This document shows positions 1-4,750 of a stretch of DNA of 7,319 bases, in pieces. Each line of letters begins with the position of its first letter. Position 1 is the stretch's first letter. A program made the position numbers and the translations under genes. Under the pieces are notes generated by a model that made no database searches, was not told where the DNA came from, and was given only the letters and a program-made list of their open reading frames with translations. The stretch covers positions 1 to 7,319 of the forward strand of contig CALGIR010000304.1 in assembly GCA_937915475.1 (NCBI GenBank). The letters run 5' to 3'. Source of the DNA: an uncultured Bacteroidales bacterium (lineage in GTDB: Bacteria > Bacteroidota > Bacteroidia > Bacteroidales > Tenuifilaceae).

Positions 1-89
1 CCATAAAAAGTATTAACCAACACGAAAGGAGGCCCTAAAACCAGCTTAACCCAACCCCAAACAGCCGCTGCAAGGCAATGGTTGCAAGG

Positions 90-117
90 CGTAACGCTCA
101 AAAAATAGAGCGTTCCG
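90..117 (+). other. Leader hairpin 1, copy 1 (A-rich loop)
   Basis: The arms AACGCTC (93-99) and GAGCGTT (108-114) pair perfectly around the 8-nt loop AAAAAATA. Two further pairs lie beyond a T-C mismatch (92/115). The loop and the 7-bp upper stem are identical in the second leader copy, where the stem is a perfect 10 bp. Confidence 0.75.
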
Positions 118-188
118 AAAAAGCAAGGGGGAAACCTAAGCCCCGCAAAAGTAAGGTGGGGTTACCCATACCCTAAGGGAAAAGAAAA

Positions 189-235
189 GCGCAGCAACCC
201 GAAATAAAACCTCTAGATAAGGTGGGCTGCCGCGC
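189..235 (+). other. Leader-terminal bulged hairpin, copy 1
   Basis: GCGCAGCAACCC (189-200) pairs with GGGCTGCCGCGC (224-235) at 10 of 12 positions, with two A-C oppositions. An inner stem ACCT (209-212) with AGGT (220-223) closes the loop CTAGATA. The 8-nt one-sided bulge GAAATAAA (201-208) is identical in the second copy (2799-2845). The hairpin ends 30 nt before the peptide start codon, so it could gate translation or be a processing site. Confidence 0.7.
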
Positions 236-265
236 AGAGTAAAACACATATTAATATAACGTAAA

Positions 266-481
266 ATGAAAAAGAAAGTTATAGTAGTAATAATTACAAC
301 AACAATCCTATTAATCAGCACTATTTCAATGGTAAGCGCAAGAGCCTATTTTAAAGAACGTGTTGAAACAGGTGAAGTACCAAACAAATGCGGTACCACT
401 CAAAACACTGAATGTTACGAAGGCGCAGATAAATGGGCATGCCACCCTTTTGGATGTGCCGGAAATTGCTCGAAGAACTAA
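266..481 (+). CDS. Short Cys-rich secreted peptide (NVEAL-like precursor), module A
   Basis: This 71-residue precursor begins MKKK followed by a hydrophobic stretch (about 5-23). A signal peptidase I site is plausible after VSA (25) or ARA (27), leaving a mature peptide of about 45 residues. That part is hydrophilic and has five cysteines (42, 50, 59, 64, 68), mostly in the C-terminal half, ending in GCAGNC then SKN. An odd cysteine number means at least one cannot be in an intramolecular disulfide. The start is fixed by the conserved leader, whose similarity to copy 2 runs into the MKKK codons. The layout (leader, tiny exported peptide, propeller lipoprotein) resembles Bacteroidales NVEAL-type peptides, but no clear NVEAL motif is present, so family membership is inferred from context and from the paralog at 2876-3091. 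The function is unknown; a signal, an antimicrobial or a lipoprotein ligand are all possible. Confidence 0.8.
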   Translation: MKKKVIVVIITTTILLISTISMVSARAYFKERVETGEVPNKCGTTQNTECYEGADKWACHPFGCAGNCSKN

Positions 482-494
482 TTCACGTTACGAT

Positions 495-533
495 AATAAC
501 AGCTAAAGAAAAATATCTTTAGCTGTTATTTTT
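495..533 (+). terminator. Intercistronic hairpin with T-tail after peptide A
   Basis: AATAACAGCTAAAGA (495-509) and its exact reverse complement (516-530) form a perfect 15-bp stem around the loop AAAATA, with the T-run 529-533 at the base. It lies between the peptide stop (481) and the propeller start (568). It is AT-rich for an intrinsic terminator and the downstream genes have no other evident promoter. I therefore read it as a partial terminator or 3' stabiliser that lets the peptide transcript outnumber the downstream genes. Module B has an unrelated hairpin in the same place. Confidence 0.7.
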
Positions 534-567
534 AACCAAATAATTAGAGAACTATTAAGTTTCAAAC

Positions 568-1701
568 ATGAAAAGAAATCCTGTTGTTATACTTATCATT
601 ATCTCGTTTTTAATAATCTCTTGCAATAGCAGTAAAAACGATAACTTAGAAATTCGTCTTGAATCAAATCAACACAAAAACTTACAGGTTAAAAAATCAA
701 TTCACACAATAAAACTCGAAACAAGAGAAGATTGTCAGCTTAGCAGTATAGATAAAGTTTGTATTGATCAGCGAAGAAATAGAATTTTTATTCTATCGAA
801 TTTCAACCTGTATATTTTTGACTTCGAAGGTCGGTTTATAACAAAAACGATTAAGGGCAAGGGACCCGGTGAGATTATTTTTATACCATCTTTCGCAATA
901 AACAAAAACCAAAAACGCATTTACGCTTTAAACATGAACTCCATTGCCATAATAAACTACGATGGTATATTGGAGAAATCGTTGCCATTAAATGACTTTT
1001 ACAGTGCCGATATTTTTAGTATTAATAATGACAGTATTCTTCTTCTAAATAATGGTGTTGGCAGTCGTGATAAATATTTTCTAGGCCTGTATAGCATAAA
1101 ACAAAAAAGCGTAGTAGAAACATTATTAACAGAAAATGAAAGCTATTACCCATACGCAATAAAGATAACCTGTCAAAACTTTTACAAAAAAAATAATAGA
1201 ACCTACTTTTCTCCTACCAATATCTTTAAGTTATATGAGTTTAGCAATAACAAAATTAAGCAAATAGCTAGTTTTGATACAGGGGACAGAAAGGTGCCAG
1301 AATATTTTGCCAACCGGTATCGCGAAGGAAAAAACAGATCAAGGTTTTCCTACTACGCCAGAAAAAAAGGGTATGTCCCGTACATTAACTATTCATTTTT
1401 CTTAAACGACTACCTTTTTGTGGGAATTGACGACCAGCATAAAACTTGTTATGCTGTAAGTCAAGATGGGAGCAACAACGTATACGCAAATCACCTCCCT
1501 CTATTTCTGGACCTTCCAAACACTAGATCTTTTCAATTCCCTAAAGGGATTGACGAAAATATCATAATTTTCTGTTGTAATACAATGGATTTTTTTGAGC
1601 ATAATCCATTGAAAAAAGAGCAGAATGTTAAAATTGGTAATAATGTAATCAGCATAAACTACACAGACAACCCAATACTCGTTTTAGTTAAAGAGAAATG
1701 A
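568..1701 (+). CDS. 6-bladed beta-propeller lipoprotein, module A
   Basis: This 377-residue protein starts with a basic, hydrophobic signal and a lipobox LIISC (lipidated Cys19), so it should be exported and anchored as a lipoprotein. Residues 97-102 are GKGPGE, following a strand-like FDFEGRF segment. That turn typifies the Bacteroidetes 6-bladed beta-propeller (BF3164/TolB-like) lipoproteins, and both the length and the recurring I-x-N-x-x-x-x-I/V-strand texture fit a propeller. These families usually bind something rather than catalyse, and no catalytic motif is visible. The gene lies 86 nt after the peptide gene, across a hairpin, and overlaps the thioredoxin-like gene by the ATGA at 1698-1701, which implies translational coupling. 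Codon use is strongly AT-rich. The inferred role is to bind or present the upstream peptide. The family call is firm; the ligand is not. Confidence 0.85.
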   Translation: MKRNPVVILIIISFLIISCNSSKNDNLEIRLESNQHKNLQVKKSIHTIKLETREDCQLSSIDKVCIDQRRNRIFILSNFNLYIFDFEGRFITKTIKGKGPGEIIFIPSFAINKNQKRIYALNMNSIAIINYDGILEKSLPLNDFYSADIFSINNDSILLLNNGVGSRDKYFLGLYSIKQKSVVETLLTENESYYPYAIKITCQNFYKKNNRTYFSPTNIFKLYEFSNNKIKQIASFDTGDRKVPEYFANRYREGKNRSRFSYYARKKGYVPYINYSFFLNDYLFVGIDDQHKTCYAVSQDGSNNVYANHLPLFLDLPNTRSFQFPKGIDENIIIFCCNTMDFFEHNPLKKEQNVKIGNNVISINYTDNPILVLVKEK

Positions 1702-2285
1702 AAAAAAGAACCTTACAAGTCCTTGCTATAATAGTAGTAATAGGACTTTTCTGGGGATGTACTTGCCATACTTCAGAAAAAAAAGCAATAGAAGATACAC
1801 TTAACGAAACCCTTGATTTGTCTGTTTTCAATACAGTCCACTTACAAGATTCTATGCTTTCGATAGATGAACTAAAAAACAGTTATGATTATATATCTAT
1901 AATTTATCTACTAAATGAGTGTTCACCATGTTATCAACGTTACATTGATTGGCATAAAAAGATGGATAGCGAGATGCAGCATGGCAACCATACAGTATTG
2001 TTTATTGTCGAGGGACTTTATTATACTGAATTCATAAATGAAATAAATAGCATTGAGCCTATCAACAATAGATATTACGTAATTATGGATCCTAATCAGC
2101 TTTTCATAATAGCAAACCCTAATATACCCAAGTGGATAATAGACAAATCCTTACTCATAGACAAGGAGTTTAGAGTACGGATGGTAGGGCAACCTTGGGA
2201 AGATAAGAAGAAAACAAAACAGTTCCGTAAAATATGTAAACACGCACATAAGAAGTATATCAGTATTTTAAACTTCAACCTTTAG
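1698..2285 (+). CDS. Thioredoxin-like CxxC lipoprotein, module A
   Basis: This 195-residue protein has a lipobox ending FWGC (Cys21) after a hydrophobic signal. A thioredoxin-like domain follows. Strand IYLLNE leads into C75-S-P-C78, placed as the redox pair at the N-terminus of the first helix, and an I143-P144 stretch near PKWIID is a candidate for the cis-proline loop. An extra Cys23 follows the lipid Cys. It resembles the exported TlpA/redoxin-type lipoproteins of Bacteroidales, but it is short and diverged. The start overlaps the propeller stop by four bases. It would reduce or oxidise thiols outside the cytoplasm, and the Cys-rich peptide two genes upstream is an obvious candidate substrate (inference). 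Module B carries the equivalent at 4196-4750, with the same layout and low sequence identity. Confidence 0.8.
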   Translation: MKKRTLQVLAIIVVIGLFWGCTCHTSEKKAIEDTLNETLDLSVFNTVHLQDSMLSIDELKNSYDYISIIYLLNECSPCYQRYIDWHKKMDSEMQHGNHTVLFIVEGLYYTEFINEINSIEPINNRYYVIMDPNQLFIIANPNIPKWIIDKSLLIDKEFRVRMVGQPWEDKKKTKQFRKICKHAHKKYISILNFNL

Positions 2286-2305
2286 CTTAGTCCCCACACT
2301 AATAA

Positions 2306-2374
2306 CTTCCTGCCTATTGGATAAGGTAGATGCCGAGCAGTCTACCTTACCCAATAGGCAGGGTGCTCCCACCC
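2306..2374 (+). pseudogene. Decayed fragment of the RND adaptor gene 5' end
   Basis: These 69 bases align without gaps to 5783-5851 in the efflux adaptor gene; I count 55 identities (about 80%). Read in the adaptor frame they give TSCLLDKVDAEQSTLPNRQGAPT, against ASCSSGKADGEQSASTNRQGAPT around the adaptor lipobox. No similarity is seen before 2306. After 2374 the frame runs only to a TAA at 2386-2388, and there is no start codon, so this is a remnant. Its place between module A and leader 2 fits the junction of a tandem duplication that reached into the adaptor gene. A separate insertion of a related adaptor fragment is possible. Confidence 0.75.
2309..2362. repeat. Near-perfect 22-bp inverted repeat
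   Basis: The arm 2309-2330 pairs with 2341-2362 at 21 of 22 positions (single A-C opposition, 2321/2350) around the loop TGCCGAGCAG. It starts 24 bases after the stop of the thioredoxin-like gene. No T-run follows on the + strand, so it is not a standard intrinsic terminator, though it may protect the 3' end of the module A transcript. It lies inside the adaptor-gene remnant. Confidence 0.85.
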
Positions 2375-2545
2375 TACGAAACGAGTAAAAACACTCAATT
2401 CTCATCAAACGGGACAACTTTATCGCATTACAAAACTCCATACAACAAATAAATCTTTTCGGAGAGCAAGAATTTTTTTTCACCCAAACCACCGCAATTA
2501 CAGCAACACGCCATTTACTCATCCAAAACATGCTGTATAACATGC

Positions 2546-2563
2546 AAAAAAAAGGGGGGGGGG
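2546..2563 (+). repeat. A8G10 homopolymer tract
   Basis: Eight A (2546-2553) are followed by ten G (2554-2563), in otherwise AT-rich DNA. It ends five bases before the -7 box at 2569, so it occupies the spacer between that box and any -33 element. A G10 tract is long enough to be prone to slippage. Confidence 0.9.
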
Positions 2564-2568
2564 TGAAG

Positions 2569-2576
2569 TATTTTTG
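2569..2576 (+). promoter_or_regulatory. Candidate -7 promoter box for module B
   Basis: TATTTTTG matches the Bacteroidetes -7 consensus TAnnTTTG exactly. No TTTG-like -33 box is evident at the expected distance, because the region is A8G10. Transcription would begin near 2583, just before the conserved leader, giving a 5' UTR of about 290 nt. A weaker alternative is the TACATTTTTG stretch at 2591-2600. Confidence 0.45.
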
Positions 2577-2703
2577 ACTGAAAAAATTCATACATTTTTG
2601 CTTTATACATACAACTAAACCAATGTCAAACCAATACGAAAGGAGGCCACAAAACCAGTTTAACCCAACCCCAAGCAGTCGCTGCAAGGCATTGGTTGCA
2701 AGG

Positions 2704-2731
2704 CGGAACGCTCAAAAAATAGAGCGTTCCG
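2704..2731 (+). other. Leader hairpin 1, copy 2 (A-rich loop)
   Basis: CGGAACGCTC (2704-2713) and GAGCGTTCCG (2722-2731) form a perfect 10-bp stem with the loop AAAAAATA. Loop and upper stem match copy 1 exactly. Confidence 0.8.
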
Positions 2732-2798
2732 AAAAAGTAAGGGGGAACCTAAGCCCCTTAAAAAGCAAGGTGGGTACCCACCCTAAGGGAAAAGAAAA

Positions 2799-2845
2799 GC
2801 GCAGCAACCCGAAATAAAACCTCTAGACAAGGCGGGCTGCCGCGC
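2799..2845 (+). other. Leader-terminal bulged hairpin, copy 2
   Basis: The outer arms (2799-2810 and 2834-2845) and the bulge are identical to copy 1. The inner stem is CCT/AGG (2820-2822, 2830-2832), because the T-to-C change at 2833 removes one pair. It ends 30 nt before the peptide start. Confidence 0.7.
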
Positions 2846-2875
2846 AGAATAAAAACATACAAATATAACGAAAAA

Positions 2876-3091
2876 ATGAAGAAGAAAATTTTAGTTTTAG
2901 CAGCGGTGGCTACAATGACAATTACTGGTGCTTTGGTTGTGCAAACAAACATTCAGGAAGCAAAAGCAGTAAACCCAGAATGCCCCAATGGTTGCGTGAG
3001 AGGTGGAGGTGGTTGCTATTGCAACGGATGGTATGATGGTTTAAAGGAATACTCATGGCCTGAAGATAAATTAAAAATAGAAGTGAAATAA
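2876..3091 (+). CDS. Short Cys/Gly-rich secreted peptide (NVEAL-like precursor), module B
   Basis: This 71-residue precursor begins MKKK, then a hydrophobic Ala/Val/Thr stretch (5-22), then N25-I-Q-E-A, which resembles the NVEAL motif of Bacteroidales secreted peptides. A signal peptidase site is likely after A29-K-A31. The predicted mature peptide of 40 residues starts VNPEC and carries four cysteines (36, 40, 47, 49) around a GGGG run, in the pattern CPNGC-(6)-CYC, then an aromatic and charged tail (NGWYDGLKEYSWPEDK). The mature part does not align with the module A peptide, although the signal region and leader do. It lies 59 nt before the propeller gene, with a perfect hairpin between. 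Two disulfides are possible. The NVEAL-like assignment is my recognition of a pattern, not a search result, and the biological role of that family is unknown to me. Confidence 0.82.
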   Translation: MKKKILVLAAVATMTITGALVVQTNIQEAKAVNPECPNGCVRGGGGCYCNGWYDGLKEYSWPEDKLKIEVK

Positions 3092-3103
3092 TGCAACTTT
3101 ATC

Positions 3104-3134
3104 AATATGGAGTAGCTTTTAGCTACTCCATATT
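3104..3134 (+). terminator. Intercistronic hairpin after peptide B
   Basis: AATATGGAGTAGCT (3104-3117) and its exact reverse complement (3121-3134) give a perfect 14-bp stem with the loop TTT. It starts 13 nt after the peptide stop and ends 16 nt before the propeller start. No T-run follows (AAAAACC comes next), so full termination is unlikely. Damping of readthrough, mRNA processing or protection of the peptide message fits better. Confidence 0.65.
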
Positions 3135-3150
3135 AAAAACCTACAGAACC

Positions 3151-4185
3151 ATGAGGAATTCTATGTTTTTGACTGCAGTTCTAATTATTGTATTGAGTTG
3201 TAAAAACAACAGCGACCGAGAGCAAATAACTTACAAAAAATATGACAATATCATTAATGTTAAGGATCAAATTGTTGACATTAAAACCGACCTAATATTC
3301 GGGGACGCTGGGCTTAGCATAGCTGACAACTTCTTGGTTATCGACGAACATACTCCCAATGGTGCCAAAGGGATTCACCTATTCGATAAAAACTCGTTTG
3401 AATTCGTAACTAGCACAGCTATAATTGGTAAAGGACCGGGGGAGGTTAACCGGCAGGGGGGCGTTGTGTACAATGCCACTACCAGGGATCTCTGGGTATC
3501 CGATCATGGAAAAATGGTTCTATGGAAGTTCCCGCTCGATAGCATACTAAGTAATAATCATTTCTTACCCACAGAGAGCATTCCACTAAACTACGAACTC
3601 TTTATTAGTAGGTATAGCTTTTTAAACGATAGCATAGCCATCGGGAAGGCCATTACCATTAATAGAGATAAAAGTTTTGAGGTAAAAACAGCAAAGTTGA
3701 ATGTAAACACCAATGAAATAGTTCAATTTGGCTATGAGCATCCTTACGCTACTGGCAAAAAATCACATTCATATTTCGCATTATCGAAAAAACACAGCAT
3801 CTACGTGTGTCCCAATATTTACTGCGATTTAATGACCGTTTGTGACCTAAATGGCAACCTGAAATTCAATATACTTGGACCAGACTGGGAAAAAAATAAA
3901 GATAATAGGAAAGAGTATTTTTCTCCAACTGGAGTAGTAGTAGCTAAAAATTACATTATTGCAGCATACCTTAATGAGGCAGGGATTATAATGGACAAAC
4001 AACAAAGGCCGAGAGGCAATTCCCCTTCAAAACTCATGGTATTCGATATAAACGGCAACTACATTCAAACCATCGAAACAGGTCATAAGTTTATTCGCTT
4101 CTGCGTTGATGAGGAAAACAATAGGATTATTGCCTACTTCAATGATCGATTGAACCCATTGGGCTATTTTAAGCTAAACCTGTAA
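3151..4185 (+). CDS. 6-bladed beta-propeller lipoprotein (BF3164/TolB-like), module B
   Basis: I choose the ATG at 3151, giving 344 residues. It gives a compact signal peptide with lipobox VLSC (lipidated Cys17) and leaves the hairpin 3104-3134 untranslated. The in-frame ATG at 3091 would add 20 residues, encode through the hairpin and bury the signal. GKGPGE is at 93-98, nearly the same place as in the module A protein (97-102), after an LFDKNSFEF strand. Later strand pairs such as RDLWVSDHGKMVLWKF and KLMVFDINGNYIQTI fit propeller blades. It is an exported, membrane-anchored binding protein with no visible catalytic site. It resembles its module A counterpart in layout far more than in sequence, so the pair are old or diversifying paralogs. 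The thioredoxin-like gene begins 10 nt downstream. The peptide as ligand is inferred from context only. Confidence 0.85.
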   Translation: MRNSMFLTAVLIIVLSCKNNSDREQITYKKYDNIINVKDQIVDIKTDLIFGDAGLSIADNFLVIDEHTPNGAKGIHLFDKNSFEFVTSTAIIGKGPGEVNRQGGVVYNATTRDLWVSDHGKMVLWKFPLDSILSNNHFLPTESIPLNYELFISRYSFLNDSIAIGKAITINRDKSFEVKTAKLNVNTNEIVQFGYEHPYATGKKSHSYFALSKKHSIYVCPNIYCDLMTVCDLNGNLKFNILGPDWEKNKDNRKEYFSPTGVVVAKNYIIAAYLNEAGIIMDKQQRPRGNSPSKLMVFDINGNYIQTIETGHKFIRFCVDEENNRIIAYFNDRLNPLGYFKLNL

Positions 4186-4195
4186 TCAGAACAGA

Positions 4196-4750
4196 ATGAG
4201 AAAGCACCTTGCCATTTTTATAGCCCTGTTGACTATAACAATTAGTTCCTGCAACTACTTCCAACCAAATACCGTTGAGAGGTTAACCGATACGCTACTA
4301 ACCAAAACAATAACCTTTCCCAAGCAACTATTACATCTTAAGGGAGGCCATTTTCTTAACATCGATTCGCTTTTAGGCAGCATCGAGGGAAAGTCTAAGC
4401 TGGTATCCATTGTGGATGGCACCTGCCCTGCATGTATTGATGGGCAGTTAAACAGAGTTGACAGCATTTTTAGGCAGCTTAAACCAAACCACGATGTGGA
4501 ATTGGTCTTTATCCTTAATGTTAGCACCCATGACTCTGTATACTTTATGCGTAATTTTCAGTCGTACATTAAGGCAACGGGAACCGTTCTTTGGGACAAT
4601 AACTTTAACTTTGAGCGTGAGAACAAGCTGTTCACTCCAGATCAATCACTACGCATCTTCATGCTCAATGGCGATAACAGGATAGTCCTCTACGGCAACC
4701 CCCTAATGAATCCCAAACTACTTGATAAGTATAAAAAAATGTTTAATTAA
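4196..4750 (+). CDS. Thioredoxin-like CxxC lipoprotein, module B
   Basis: This 184-residue protein has a clear lipobox ISSC (Cys19). After a linker of about 40 residues comes a GHFLNIDSL segment and then a strand LVSIVDGT leading into C77-P-A-C80, the expected redox pair of a thioredoxin fold. The rest (VELVFILNV, TGTVLWDNN, LRIFMLNGDNRIVLYGNP) fits the remaining strands of a minimal TlpA/redoxin domain. It is anchored outside the cytoplasm and could reduce, oxidise or isomerise disulfides. It sits 10 nt after the propeller gene, and its stop overlaps the signal peptidase start by one base (TAATG), which implies tight coupling. It occupies the same place as the CSPC protein of module A. The substrate is unknown; the Cys-rich peptide of the same operon is the natural candidate. 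Confidence 0.8.
   Translation: MRKHLAIFIALLTITISSCNYFQPNTVERLTDTLLTKTITFPKQLLHLKGGHFLNIDSLLGSIEGKSKLVSIVDGTCPACIDGQLNRVDSIFRQLKPNHDVELVFILNVSTHDSVYFMRNFQSYIKATGTVLWDNNFNFERENKLFTPDQSLRIFMLNGDNRIVLYGNPLMNPKLLDKYKKMFN

Larger units (their letters stand above)
15..265 (+). repeat. Copy 1 of a duplicated ~250-nt structured 5' leader
   Basis: This stretch aligns almost end to end with 2629-2875, with only small indels. I estimate by eye 85-90% identity, including an unbroken 48-nt identical run (170-217 against 2780-2827). Both copies end directly at the start codon of a short secreted-peptide gene, so the element looks like a shared 5' untranslated leader. Visible parts in order are an AAAGGAGG motif (25-32), a direct TGCAAGGC repeat (70-77, 83-90), an A-rich-loop hairpin (90-117), a G/C-block region (125-175) and a long bulged hairpin (189-235). 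The frame that is open in copy 2 is stopped here by TAA at 36-38, and indels fall in the G/C blocks, so conservation is not coding. Any promoter would lie before the window. It could be a cis-regulatory RNA, a processed small RNA, or a dispersed repeat acting as recombination homology. I do not recognise it as a known RNA family. Confidence 0.8.
2375..2628. other. Gene-free stretch between modules with the module B promoter
   Basis: I find no credible gene here. The reverse-strand reading frame covering 2268-2687 crosses the decayed adaptor fragment, the hairpin and the homopolymer, and shows no domain. The first ~170 bases are AT-rich and featureless to me apart from a T8 run (2473-2480). 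The A8G10 tract and a -7 box are in the last ~80 bases. Confidence 0.6.
2629..2875 (+). repeat. Copy 2 of the duplicated ~250-nt structured 5' leader
   Basis: This is the second copy of the element at 15-265, again running straight into a secreted-peptide start codon. It contains AAAGGAGG (2639-2646), a perfect 10-bp hairpin (2704-2731), a stem TAAGGGG/CCCCTTA (2738-2744 with 2754-2760), a 14-bp palindrome GGTGGGTACCCACC (2769-2782) and the bulged hairpin 2799-2845. The middle two structures are less well formed in copy 1, so only the A-rich-loop hairpin and the terminal hairpin are structurally supported by both copies. A basic 64-codon reading frame (2623-2817) exists here but is stopped in copy 1. 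AAAGGAGG has no start codon at ribosome-binding distance. Its GGAGG could pair with CCTCT (2820-2824) in the terminal hairpin, and both partners are conserved in copy 1. Confidence 0.8.

Noticed and set aside
136..321. A reverse-strand frame opposite leader 1 and the peptide start, with a look-alike opposite leader 2 (2758-2952)
   Set aside because: The two frames share residues only because the leaders share DNA. They run antisense through the conserved hairpins and the signal-peptide codons, and the ends of the two proteins diverge.
2309..2362. The 22-bp hairpin as a classical intrinsic terminator of module A
   Set aside because: No T-run follows on the + strand (GTGCTCCC comes next) or on the other strand (the bases before 2309 are AATAACTT, not an A-run). 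I list it as an inverted repeat only.
2268..2687. A 139-codon reverse-strand frame in the intermodule gap
   Set aside because: It crosses the decayed adaptor fragment, the big hairpin, the homopolymer tract and part of the leader. Its composition is odd and I recognise no domain.
2623..2817. A 64-codon basic reading frame inside leader copy 2
   Set aside because: The same frame is stopped by TAA at 36-38 in leader copy 1, and indels in the G/C blocks break it further. The conservation is at the DNA or RNA level and the frame shows no domain.
1..2900. The duplicated leaders as CRISPR repeats or insertion-sequence ends
   Set aside because: There are only two copies about 2.6 kb apart. There are no short regular repeats with spacers, no transposase, no terminal inverted repeats and no target duplication at the edges.
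3091..3150. A 20-residue N-terminal extension of the module B propeller protein from the ATG at 3091
   Set aside because: It would translate through the 14-bp hairpin and place 20 residues ahead of an otherwise ideal lipoprotein signal. The ATG at 3151 gives the standard arrangement.
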